A stretch of DNA of 64,000 bases, from assembly GCA_947179485.1 (NCBI GenBank), contig OX359246.1:30194001-30258000 (forward strand), read 5' to 3'. This DNA is from Allacma fusca. Taxonomy: Eukaryota; Arthropoda; Collembola; Symphypleona; Sminthuridae. Of this stretch, positions 22,044 to 32,670 are shown piece after piece. The position numbers and the translations under genes are program-made. The notes beneath the pieces are model-generated. The model ran no database searches and was not told the DNA's origin. It saw only the letters and a program-made list of their open reading frames with translations. Within the stretch, counting starts at the first letter, position 1. Each line of letters starts with the position of its first letter.

Positions 22044-24784
22044 GAAATACAAGTGGTTTCTGCGTTTGTTATACAAAGTGCACATACACTGTAAGAGAGA
22101 TGTCCTTATAGGGGGATTTTGAAATCTCAAATGTACAGGCAGTCCCAAGTCCCATTTCCATAATACTTAAGACTACAGGCATATGACTATATGACCTTAT
22201 ACGTTGGCCTAGGTTAATTTTACATTTTCGAAAATAATGAAAAAACATTCTTTCCAAAGTGCAAACTTATAACATTTGTTCTTGTTAGAAGTGAAATGGA
22301 TTTTGTAACACACTTTATGTATTCGTATATCTATATTAAATTGCTACCAACTTTACAGTTTTTTTATACTAGCATTAAAGCTAATTCATTATCCGTTTAT
22401 TTATAAACATACAATGTACGTTTTTATTGTACTATAATTTGTATAGCGGAGCTAATGGTAAAGTTGAAACCATAAACTCTGCAGCTGCAAAACCGCTCGA
22501 GGAGAAAACTGCATGATAATCCCTGAATGGACTTTTTGTACATGTGTGGTTGGGGACATTGGGTTTGGAGAGTTGACATTTCTCCAGGAATTACTTCATA
22601 AGGGTAAATTATCTGTATGTCATATCCGTAGATATACGGGACTAGTTTTTTATGAGCTCTTCATGACAAAGGCTTTTTTTAGCGTTACACAAGTGAATAA
22701 AATACTTGAACCAAAATGACAAACGACCCTTATAGCTCTCTCCAGCTCCAATAAGAGGTACCTTTCAGGACTTGTGTGGACTCCGTTGTGTAGAATCAAT
22801 GGATCTGATTACAAGTGGTTAATGGAAGCTACAAAGCTCAATTCTGATTAAAGTATAACTGCACTCATGTTGTCAAGCCTTTAGGTGTCCTTGTTGTGTA
22901 GCAGCAGTACTTTCAGAAAGATAAAAATAAATGAAAAAAAATCTTCCTGGAAAGCACGTGTACTAATTCCAATCTCACTTCAGCTCTTCAATGTTATTCT
23001 TTAATTCTCTCGGGATTCTACTAATAATTGTGAGCGATTTCCATGTCTCTCACAGAAGTACAGTGTAAACAGAATTGGTAATGGGAGTATGGACCTGACG
23101 CATTGACATTAAATTGACAGGCAGGTCCGGAGCTTTTAAATCAGGGAATTTAAATGAATGTGGCAAACAATTTTTATTACCATTGACACTTTTTAGAATT
23201 AATTTCAGAGGCTTTTCACGCTTAAAATTTTACGCTCTCATATAGACCCTCATGTAGTAGTTCAATGTCGTCAGATGCCCATTTGTGATCTTGGTGCAAT
23301 GTCATCTAGGATTCTTTATGTTTTTTGTAGGTCGCAGCTGTTCTTGAATAATTTATAAAAGATTCTAGATGTTATGGAAAGTGTGATTGTGTTTAGTGTC
23401 ACAACTTGCGACTAACCAGGTCCGAAATTATCAAAACTACAAGAGCTCCGATTATACATTGTAATTCAGAGGGCCGAAGACCCAGTTGAGTGTTCCATCT
23501 TCCAATGACGTCAAAGACAGTTCAGGGAAAACATCCCATCTGTCATACCCTGAGCCGGGCAATATACATAAATACTGTTCTCAGACAAGTAATTATACAT
23601 ACCACAATTTTTACAATAGGGATCTGCATACACACACGATGTACACCCTGTGAGAATTAATTAACTTTAATTTCCAGCTTACCCACATTTCTCGGAATTG
23701 CTCTTATTCCTGCACCAAATTTCCTACATCTGGATTTCTCAGCGGAATGATCATTATATTATAAAAAAAATTGAAAATGAATATCTAATAGAATAATTAC
23801 ATATGCAAAAAAAGCGTAACACTTTCAATAAAAATTATTTCATTTCCAAGATAAGCAATCAATTTAAAAACTTACTTGTAATAATCTCTTGATATAATAG
23901 GGACTGAAAATTTTTACAAAACCTTCTTTTATGTCCTAAAGTGTAGATGGCCCGAATGTTAAACATCGTGTAAGGAGTTGCACTTATTGAGTTATGGAAA
24001 TTTTCCAAAAGGTTTATTTCAAAAACGTGTCATCAATGTTTTGAAAATGAGACAAACTACAATACAAAGTATAAAATATTTTACGGAAATAATGAAAACA
24101 TTTGATCCACAACTATAATGATGAGTGTGGCGTAAGTGCCCAGAAATATGAAACTAATACTAGAAAGCCCGGGCAAAGTATACAGAAATATCGGATATCT
24201 ATAAATTTTTCCAATACTACAGCGAAGACTTGGAGGCGTTTTGTTATACCAGTTTGCTAATTTAAGACACGTTGCAATTTTTGATTCTAGCTTTTATTGC
24301 TGGAGGTGTTTTTTTTGTCAAGGTTTTAATGTTTTCATATTTTATGGTTCAAACCCAAAAATAAATATTTTGCATCTTGAGATTGTTTGGATTAAGGGAA
24401 ATAAATAAACTTGTATGTTCTCTCACCAGTATTCGTGCAATTAAGAATACAATACAAGTTGCATATACATATTTCAACAAAAAACCATGTTTTGCCCCTG
24501 TCTACGAATAATAATATCGTGAAGTTCACATTCCACAAAGAGATATCATCAACACTTTGTACCTCATCATAAATTATTTCTACTAGGGATGAAAAGATTA
24601 TTCCAGAACTAATAAGTGAGAGAATATAATTTTGAAACGACTACAAACCTTCAAAGGGAATATAAAAAGTAAGGGTAACCTCAATATTACTGGCATCTCA
24701 CATTTTGCATATGCTTCACTTGGAGCCTGGAGCAGACCGAAAATACAATTAGTTCTGAGTATATATTGTGATTCCCATATATAT
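22044..24784. repeat. 2,741-bp direct repeat, left copy
   Basis: Nearly identical to 29264-32004 at a constant offset of 7,220. By eye I find one difference (G at 24770, A at 31990). The match starts and stops at the borders of the retrotransposon between the copies. The ends are not TG...CA, so these are not LTRs. No convincing gene is seen inside; the small open frames lack family signatures. Confidence 0.9.
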
Positions 24785-24853
24785 GTATGTATGTATATTT
24801 TTATTGATTTGAGCTACCGCTCCTTCAATATGTATAAGTACAAGTGTGATTGT

Positions 24854-27800
24854 TTACATTCTTTTTGAAATTTCCTCAAGAAAACGATAGATTAGTGTGG
24901 CAAAATCCTTATTAGTATTTTTAATTAAGCTTTCCCAGAAAGTTTCAATGAAGGGATGATGCGAAGGATTGATATTGGATAGGCTTGCTGGTCTATAGTT
25001 GGAGAGCAAGTGGCATTCAAGGAAGAGATGACTCCAAGTGCTGCTAAACTGTGAACAGAAAATACATTTGTCCCGGCGTAGAGTGATCTCGTTGAAATGA
25101 ATAAATATTGACCCCATTCTGATTCGGGCTAAGATTCCTGCGATTCTTAACGGGGTAGGGGTTTTTGTATACTCTTCTGCATAGTCGTGGGTTTTGATTC
25201 GTTTGTATAAGGGGAAATGAGTCGATGCCATCATTTTGGCTACATCTTGAACTACTAATGATTGTTGATACTTGCTAACTATCTTAGGTATAGCAGCGCG
25301 TATTTCGTCCGGCGATTTGCAGTTCCATAAACCTTTAGGCAGAAAATCCTTGATTCTGAAATAGAGCAGTGAGCTCCAGTTGAAATTTTGAAGGTCCGTT
25401 TGTTCTTCCCACATGTCCTTGTAACAGCAGAGAAGCAAATTGCTGGTATTTTTCTGAAGACATTTAGTCCATAATCTTAATGATCGCCGTATGATATCCA
25501 CACTTATTCTTTTAAGTTTGAAATCTAGGCTAAGAAAGAACCCAGGGGTGTTTACTGGGAGCTTTAGAAGCTTTTTCACAAAGAAGTTTTGGAGGTTGTC
25601 AATTTCTTCCAGGTGACGCAGTCCCCAGATTTCGGCGCCATAGGTCACCACGGAACGAACCATTGAGTTGAAAAGTGAGAAATGAGCTGTGCTTAGTGGA
25701 AGTTTGGCTTTTACTAATAGCGGCCATAGGGCTCCGATTGCTGCTTTACCTCTGCTTAGAAAGTCAATCAGTGTTCGATTAGGGGAGCCTGATTGAGAAA
25801 ATAGGACACCCAAATATTTATATTCATTAACGCACTCGAGTTTGCTCTTTCCCCAGAAAAATGTGTGTTTCTTGGGTTTACCACCTGGCCTTTGAAAAAC
25901 TACGATTTGGGATTTAACCGAATTGAGAGTTAATTTATTTTGAGCAAAGAATTTTTTAACAACGTCAATTTTTCTCTGAAGGCTTTCGGCGGAGAGGGCG
26001 AGGATTACAACGTCGTCGGCATACAGAAGGGCATGCACATGCCTTTCCCCGATCTTAATTGGACTTGTAAAGGAACTGTCAAGTGATGCGATGATTCCAT
26101 TAATGAAGATATTAAATAGAGTTGGGGAGAGACTCTCCCCCTGTAGAACACCAATATTAATTTTGAGCGGTTCAGTAAGGCCATCCTCTGTCTTAATGCG
26201 TGCTTTAGCTTGACCATATATTGCCCTGACACATTTTATAAACTTTGAACTTATTCCGGCGGAGGCCATTTTGGTCCAAAGTAGATTATGGGTTACACAA
26301 TCAAATGCACCCGATAGGTCAACGAAAAAGCAGAATAATTTGGAATTGAGTCTCAACTGTTTATGAATTAAAGATTGTAGTAGAAATATGTGATTAAGAC
26401 ATCCCATGGTTGGCTGATATGCAGCCTGCAAGTCCGTTATGAAATTTGTTTTCTCATTCCACTTGAGCAGCCTATAGTTAAGTATAGTGGTAAACAATTT
26501 CAGTTTAGTCATGACCAGTGAAATGGGCCTATAATTTTTGGGGTTATCACAATCTCCTTTTTTGAAAAGTGGTGCTATGGTAACTTGAGCCCATTCAGGG
26601 GGAATCTCTCCAGAGAAATACATTTTGTCAAACAAAGTCCGCAGTTGTTCAAGGCTGGCCACAGTGAAGGATTTCCAAATTTCATTAACAAAAGCATCGG
26701 CTCCAGGGGCTTTATTTTTCTTCAGATGGTTCACAGCCTTCGTGATTTCAGATAGACTGAAGGGTTGGTCGAGTTCGCCGTCAATATTATCGTTGCCCAT
26801 TATGCAAGCGGTGACCGGACAATTGATTTTGGATTGAAACATTTTCTCATAATAGACAGTCCATGTTTGCTTATCAATAGGGCAGGTAACTTTAGGTATG
26901 TAAGGACGGAGTTCACGAATCGCTTTCCAGAAGTCACAGCTCGTTCTGGTGTTAATAATTTTAGACACCATGTTGTCTAGATAATTTTTACGGCTATTTT
27001 TTAACTTATGCTTATACTGTTTTTTGGCAATAAAGTAATCATTAACATCTTGAGTTAGTTTGGTTGCCCTAAGTCTTCTTAATTTCCTCTTTAGCTCTCT
27101 TTTCAGAGAGAGGCATGTAGAGTCAAACCATTTCGCAGGTTTAATATATTTGCAAGGTTGTTTAATCATATCACATTTCACAAGTGCGTTGTTGATAGTT
27201 TTAGAGAGTAAATCATCCATCTCATAAATAGAGGATTTATCCGAAAATAAAAGGTTTAGTTTGATTTCTGAACTGAAAGTATCTGCTTTTTCATCTGACC
27301 ATTTTATTCTTTTACCAATCTCACTGCTACTAGCATGGCTACGAATTGACAAAGTTATAGGCATATGATCGGAGTGAAAAGAGTCACTGATATTGAATTT
27401 TTCGAAATATTGAACAAGGGAGGTTGACGCAAAACATAAATCAATGGTACTTTTACCAGTTTTACTGACGAATGTATATTTTGAGGAAGATTCAAGACCA
27501 CTAATACCATTAATGAGAACAAGATTGTAGGATGTAGCAAGATTAAGTAATTTTTGGCCAAAAGGGTTTACTGTTTGGTCTTCCGAGTGCCTATGTGTTT
27601 GAGAACCCAAGGTTTGGAGACTGCCTACTCTTGAGTTGAAATCTCCCATCAGTATGATGTTGTAAGATAGCAGTTCAAGTTTTTCAATATGTGTAAACAT
27701 CTCACTGAATTGACCTTTCTCAGATATTGGGTTGATGTAGCAGAACAAAACTGCAAGATTTTTAATTTCATCAAGTTTTTTAAATGTGAGTATAATTAGC

Positions 27801-28105
27801 CAATTATTTTTAAAGTATAGTTCGAATTTAATGGCGTTGTGTATTGCTGCAAAAAGTCCACCTTTATGTCTGCCGTGCGACGCATCTTTTGTGGCGTTAA
27901 CTACAAAAGTTGTGTGTGTATTATCAAAATAGTTAATTGGAACCGTAGACCAGGTTTCACAGAAGCACATAATTTTAGGTGATATATCTTTAATATCACT
28001 GAAGAAATCTATTGTTTTATTGGCTATCCCATGAACATTCCAGAATAAAATTTTGAGTGGTTTAGTTGGGGTTGAGGTAGGTTGTATTGAAGGAGCGTGT
28101 AAGTT
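24854..28105 (-). CDS. LINE ORF2, endonuclease-reverse transcriptase
   Basis: Open frame directly after the ORF1 stop, about 1,083 codons; the first Met is only at 27970, codon 46. The AP-type endonuclease begins before that Met with ILFWNVHGIAN, then CFCETW, GDFNSRVG, TIDLCFAS and SDHMPI, so metal-binding N, E, D and H residues are present. The reverse transcriptase has FFVDLSGAFD, GVLQGESLSPTLFN and the catalytic YADD in HALLYADDVVIL. Near the C-terminus a zinc-knuckle-like CIFC...HLFLEC is present. The role is to nick target DNA and copy element RNA there. It appears fully intact. The lack of an AUG before the endonuclease implies readthrough of the TGA or another non-standard start. Confidence 0.88.
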   Translation of the reverse strand, partial: NLHAPSIQPTSTPTKPLKILFWNVHGIANKTIDFFSDIKDISPKIMCFCETWSTVPINYFDNTHTTFVVNATKDASHGRHKGGLFAAIHNAIKFELYFKNNWLIILTFKKLDEIKNLAVLFCYINPISEKGQFSEMFTHIEKLELLSYNIILMGDFNSRVGSLQTLGSQTHRHSEDQTVNPFGQKLLNLATSYNLVLINGISGLESSSKYTFVSKTGKSTIDLCFASTSLVQYFEKFNISDSFHSDHMPITLSIRSHASSSEIGKRIKWSDEKADTFSSEIKLNLLFSDKSSIYEMDDLLSKTINNALVKCDMIKQPCKYIKPAKWFDSTCLSLKRELKRKLRRLRATKLTQDVNDYFIAKKQYKHKLKNSRKNYLDNMVSKIINTRTSCDFWKAIRELRPYIPKVTCPIDKQTWTVYYEKMFQSKINCPVTACIMGNDNIDGELDQPFSLSEITKAVNHLKKNKAPGADAFVNEIWKSFTVASLEQLRTLFDKMYFSGEIPPEWAQVTIAPLFKKGDCDNPKNYRPISLVMTKLKLFTTILNYRLLKWNEKTNFITDLQAAYQPTMGCLNHIFLLQSLIHKQLRLNSKLFCFFVDLSGAFDCVTHNLLWTKMASAGISSKFIKCVRAIYGQAKARIKTEDGLTEPLKINIGVLQGESLSPTLFNIFINGIIASLDSSFTSPIKIGERHVHALLYADDVVILALSAESLQRKIDVVKKFFAQNKLTLNSVKSQIVVFQRPGGKPKKHTFFWGKSKLECVNEYKYLGVLFSQSGSPNRTLIDFLSRGKAAIGALWPLLVKAKLPLSTAHFSLFNSMVRSVVTYGAEIWGLRHLEEIDNLQNFFVKKLLKLPVNTPGFFLSLDFKLKRISVDIIRRSLRLWTKCLQKNTSNLLLCCYKDMWEEQTDLQNFNWSSLLYFRIKDFLPKGLWNCKSPDEIRAAIPKIVSKYQQSLVVQDVAKMMASTHFPLYKRIKTHDYAEEYTKTPTPLRIAGILARIRMGSIFIHFNEITLRRDKCIFCSQFSSTWSHLFLECHLLSNYRPASLSNINPSHHPFIETFWESLIKNTNKDFATLIYRFLEEISKRM

Positions 28106-28870
28106 TCAGGCTAATTGTGAGACCGGAGCCTTCATAAGGTTACCATCCGAATTTATGGTGTGTAGGGAGTCATTTATGTATAATCCTTCCCGAGTTAACT
28201 TGACCTTGTTGCCGGCATCTCTCTCAGCCTTACGATGATGTAGGTATTTTGATCTTCTGATCTGTCCGGCTGCTGAGAGATCGTCACTGATGGAGTAAGG
28301 ACTGTCCTTTAACTTCCTGATATTTTTGAAAATGGACCCGCGAAAGTACTCATGTCGAAGAACTATAAGAATCGGTCTTTTAGGGTTTTCGGGTTTTCCT
28401 AGACGAAACAGGTCTCCAATAATATTCATTTGCGCATCCAGTGTTTCAAAGACAGGTTTGACGGCTGTCATGAGTTCCTCTCGAGTTTCATTAGCCGATG
28501 ATAGTACCCCCCGCAGTATGATATTCTTTTCTCTGTGCTTCTCCTGTAGTTCCTCCGATCTCAAGTATAGATTTTCAATTTTCTCACGATTGACTTCAGT
28601 AGCGTTGTGTACAAAATTTACATCCCTTCGAAGTTCTCCCAGGGTCGCTTTAATGGAGTGTTCCATTTTAGAGACTTGATCACTTGTAGCTACTTTCGAC
28701 AGGCTATTCATAATTGATTCGAGTTTCTCTTCTGTAGTTTGCGGCCTACTTGGGTTGGTGGGGTTCGATTCATACATTGCAAATTTAGAAGGCGGAGAGT
28801 CAGATTCCGAGGATGTGAAGGAGTTTTGTTGGATTATTCGGGTTTTGTTTCGATGGGCTCTTTTAGTCAT
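28106..28870 (-). CDS. LINE ORF1, RNA-binding chaperone-like protein, 254 aa
   Basis: Residues 1-45 are basic and Ser/Pro-rich. About 47-115 form a likely coiled coil (heptad-like EEKLESIMNSLSKV through EKIENLYLRSEELQEKH). About 116-180 starts EKNIILRGV and contains IGDLFRLGKPENPKRPILIV, which recalls the RRM-like fold of L1-type ORF1 proteins. The basic C-terminal part contains RRSKYLHHRKAERDAG. The expected role is binding the element's RNA in the cytoplasm as a trimer or oligomer. It ends in TGA (28106-28108), after which the same frame continues open into ORF2. Fold assignments are from pattern memory. Confidence 0.75.
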   Translation of the reverse strand: MTKRAHRNKTRIIQQNSFTSSESDSPPSKFAMYESNPTNPSRPQTTEEKLESIMNSLSKVATSDQVSKMEHSIKATLGELRRDVNFVHNATEVNREKIENLYLRSEELQEKHREKNIILRGVLSSANETREELMTAVKPVFETLDAQMNIIGDLFRLGKPENPKRPILIVLRHEYFRGSIFKNIRKLKDSPYSISDDLSAAGQIRRSKYLHHRKAERDAGNKVKLTREGLYINDSLHTINSDGNLMKAPVSQLA

Positions 28871-29263
28871 TTACGAGTCCTGACTAGCTGGAAGTCAAAA
28901 TACAATTTTCGTGCCAGTATCTTAGGGACCAAAACTTTCAAACGAATCAATAATGTGGTTGCCGGCTCCGGACGTATACTAAAGTAAATTGTGCTTATCT
29001 GTATTGAAGCTGGGTTAAGAGATCCTTGTATATGCAAAGTAGCCTGTATCGACTGGATCCGACTTGTGCTGAAATTGACAGTCTCTGCTCGTTACCGGTC
29101 ACGGTAGGAAATGACCCTCTTCGATTGAATCCAGATTCAGAGACGAAAATAACATTGGACTAATGAGATTTTGTCCACAGATATGCTCAAGAAACTGACA
29201 GATTTTTAAATTTTGGATGAGAGAAAAGATTTGCGATCACACTTGTTAGAGTTCAAACTTCGC

Positions 29264-32004
29264 GAAATACAAGTGGTTTCTGCGTTTGTTATACAAAGTG
29301 CACATACACTGTAAGAGAGATGTCCTTATAGGGGGATTTTGAAATCTCAAATGTACAGGCAGTCCCAAGTCCCATTTCCATAATACTTAAGACTACAGGC
29401 ATATGACTATATGACCTTATACGTTGGCCTAGGTTAATTTTACATTTTCGAAAATAATGAAAAAACATTCTTTCCAAAGTGCAAACTTATAACATTTGTT
29501 CTTGTTAGAAGTGAAATGGATTTTGTAACACACTTTATGTATTCGTATATCTATATTAAATTGCTACCAACTTTACAGTTTTTTTATACTAGCATTAAAG
29601 CTAATTCATTATCCGTTTATTTATAAACATACAATGTACGTTTTTATTGTACTATAATTTGTATAGCGGAGCTAATGGTAAAGTTGAAACCATAAACTCT
29701 GCAGCTGCAAAACCGCTCGAGGAGAAAACTGCATGATAATCCCTGAATGGACTTTTTGTACATGTGTGGTTGGGGACATTGGGTTTGGAGAGTTGACATT
29801 TCTCCAGGAATTACTTCATAAGGGTAAATTATCTGTATGTCATATCCGTAGATATACGGGACTAGTTTTTTATGAGCTCTTCATGACAAAGGCTTTTTTT
29901 AGCGTTACACAAGTGAATAAAATACTTGAACCAAAATGACAAACGACCCTTATAGCTCTCTCCAGCTCCAATAAGAGGTACCTTTCAGGACTTGTGTGGA
30001 CTCCGTTGTGTAGAATCAATGGATCTGATTACAAGTGGTTAATGGAAGCTACAAAGCTCAATTCTGATTAAAGTATAACTGCACTCATGTTGTCAAGCCT
30101 TTAGGTGTCCTTGTTGTGTAGCAGCAGTACTTTCAGAAAGATAAAAATAAATGAAAAAAAATCTTCCTGGAAAGCACGTGTACTAATTCCAATCTCACTT
30201 CAGCTCTTCAATGTTATTCTTTAATTCTCTCGGGATTCTACTAATAATTGTGAGCGATTTCCATGTCTCTCACAGAAGTACAGTGTAAACAGAATTGGTA
30301 ATGGGAGTATGGACCTGACGCATTGACATTAAATTGACAGGCAGGTCCGGAGCTTTTAAATCAGGGAATTTAAATGAATGTGGCAAACAATTTTTATTAC
30401 CATTGACACTTTTTAGAATTAATTTCAGAGGCTTTTCACGCTTAAAATTTTACGCTCTCATATAGACCCTCATGTAGTAGTTCAATGTCGTCAGATGCCC
30501 ATTTGTGATCTTGGTGCAATGTCATCTAGGATTCTTTATGTTTTTTGTAGGTCGCAGCTGTTCTTGAATAATTTATAAAAGATTCTAGATGTTATGGAAA
30601 GTGTGATTGTGTTTAGTGTCACAACTTGCGACTAACCAGGTCCGAAATTATCAAAACTACAAGAGCTCCGATTATACATTGTAATTCAGAGGGCCGAAGA
30701 CCCAGTTGAGTGTTCCATCTTCCAATGACGTCAAAGACAGTTCAGGGAAAACATCCCATCTGTCATACCCTGAGCCGGGCAATATACATAAATACTGTTC
30801 TCAGACAAGTAATTATACATACCACAATTTTTACAATAGGGATCTGCATACACACACGATGTACACCCTGTGAGAATTAATTAACTTTAATTTCCAGCTT
30901 ACCCACATTTCTCGGAATTGCTCTTATTCCTGCACCAAATTTCCTACATCTGGATTTCTCAGCGGAATGATCATTATATTATAAAAAAAATTGAAAATGA
31001 ATATCTAATAGAATAATTACATATGCAAAAAAAGCGTAACACTTTCAATAAAAATTATTTCATTTCCAAGATAAGCAATCAATTTAAAAACTTACTTGTA
31101 ATAATCTCTTGATATAATAGGGACTGAAAATTTTTACAAAACCTTCTTTTATGTCCTAAAGTGTAGATGGCCCGAATGTTAAACATCGTGTAAGGAGTTG
31201 CACTTATTGAGTTATGGAAATTTTCCAAAAGGTTTATTTCAAAAACGTGTCATCAATGTTTTGAAAATGAGACAAACTACAATACAAAGTATAAAATATT
31301 TTACGGAAATAATGAAAACATTTGATCCACAACTATAATGATGAGTGTGGCGTAAGTGCCCAGAAATATGAAACTAATACTAGAAAGCCCGGGCAAAGTA
31401 TACAGAAATATCGGATATCTATAAATTTTTCCAATACTACAGCGAAGACTTGGAGGCGTTTTGTTATACCAGTTTGCTAATTTAAGACACGTTGCAATTT
31501 TTGATTCTAGCTTTTATTGCTGGAGGTGTTTTTTTTGTCAAGGTTTTAATGTTTTCATATTTTATGGTTCAAACCCAAAAATAAATATTTTGCATCTTGA
31601 GATTGTTTGGATTAAGGGAAATAAATAAACTTGTATGTTCTCTCACCAGTATTCGTGCAATTAAGAATACAATACAAGTTGCATATACATATTTCAACAA
31701 AAAACCATGTTTTGCCCCTGTCTACGAATAATAATATCGTGAAGTTCACATTCCACAAAGAGATATCATCAACACTTTGTACCTCATCATAAATTATTTC
31801 TACTAGGGATGAAAAGATTATTCCAGAACTAATAAGTGAGAGAATATAATTTTGAAACGACTACAAACCTTCAAAGGGAATATAAAAAGTAAGGGTAACC
31901 TCAATATTACTGGCATCTCACATTTTGCATATGCTTCACTTGGAGCCTGGAGCAGACCGAAAATACAATTAGTTCTGAGTATATATTGTAATTCCCATAT
32001 ATAT
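29264..32004. repeat. 2,741-bp direct repeat, right copy
   Basis: Second copy of 22044-24784. It begins GAAATACAAGTGG right at the 5' border of the retrotransposon and ends CCATATATAT, after which unrelated sequence resumes. Confidence 0.9.
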
Positions 32005-32249
32005 CTACATTTAATGGTTTCATTTTACAATTTATTCTAGATAGAATTTCCCGCTGCTTTATCCCGTTATAATTAACTTATCCTGTCCATATTGATATAA
32101 TGTGCACAACCACATCCTCCACATGCTGCCAGGTGTTTTGCCATCCTTTGGAAACCATACGTTTCCATACATTGAAATTCCAAATCCATTCCAAAAAGAC
32201 TGTTAACAGGGTGTTGAAAAAGATGTGTTTTTCTTTCCACAGCTTATAG

Positions 32250-32600
32250 AAGCAGATTTTTTTTACGCTTTATTTTCCTCCAACCTACAAAATTACAAAC
32301 ATTGGTCTATATAAGTCAACAAATAAACTCCAATGCGAGATACCTTTTAGTACTTTGTTGACTCCGCTCCCACCGTAGAATCAATGGCTCTGATTATAAG
32401 TGGTTAATGGGCCTAGCTCAAATTCGTTATGATTAAAAGTTACTTCACCCATGTTGTTGTAGGTTCTTGATGAAGCAGCAGGACTTTTACAAGGAAAAAC
32501 ATGTAAAACATTAAAAAATTTGGAGAGAAGTCACGCGGTCCCAGTCTCACATTACTCCTTTTAAGTTATACTTTTTCCCAAGTAATAAATTACAGAATAC
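32250..32600 (+). repeat. Diverged third copy of part of the large direct repeat
   Basis: About 32335-32560 resembles 29965-30200 and 22745-22980 in order: GAGGTACC/GAGATACC, GTAGAATCAATGG, CTGATTA(C/T)AAGTGG, GTTAATGG, ATGTTGTTG, AGCAGCAG. Identity is roughly 70-75 percent by eye, so this duplication is far older than the one around the retrotransposon. Confidence 0.6.
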
Positions 32601-32604
32601 AATG

Positions 32605-32670
32605 TAAAAGTATTTTTATTTATTATTTTTATTTATTATTTTTATTTATTATTTTTATTTATTTTTATTG
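32605..32670. repeat. AT-rich minisatellite
   Basis: About five repeats of the unit TTATTTTTATT. Confidence 0.8.

Larger units (their letters stand above)
24785..29263 (-). mobile_element. Full-length non-LTR retrotransposon (LINE), 4.48 kb
   Basis: On the minus strand, a 5' leader of about 390 bp is followed by ORF1 (254 aa), one TGA, then ORF2 with endonuclease and reverse transcriptase, a short 3' region and a microsatellite-like tail (TACA repeats) at 24785-24800. Both frames are open. Only one difference was seen between the flanking repeats, so the insertion should be young. No poly(A) tail and no RNase H were recognised. ORF1 with coiled coil plus RNA-binding-like region recalls the L1 layout; the exact clade is not decided. 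Confidence 0.88.

Noticed and set aside
22069..22719. Two 60-70 codon frames present in both copies of the large repeat
   Set aside because: They are duplicated only because the DNA is duplicated; no family motif, splice pattern or signal peptide supports them.
22044..32004. Reading the 2.74-kb direct repeats as LTRs of an LTR retrotransposon
   Set aside because: The repeats lack TG...CA ends and a primer-binding site, and the interior is a minus-strand LINE with its own 3' microsatellite tail at the border.
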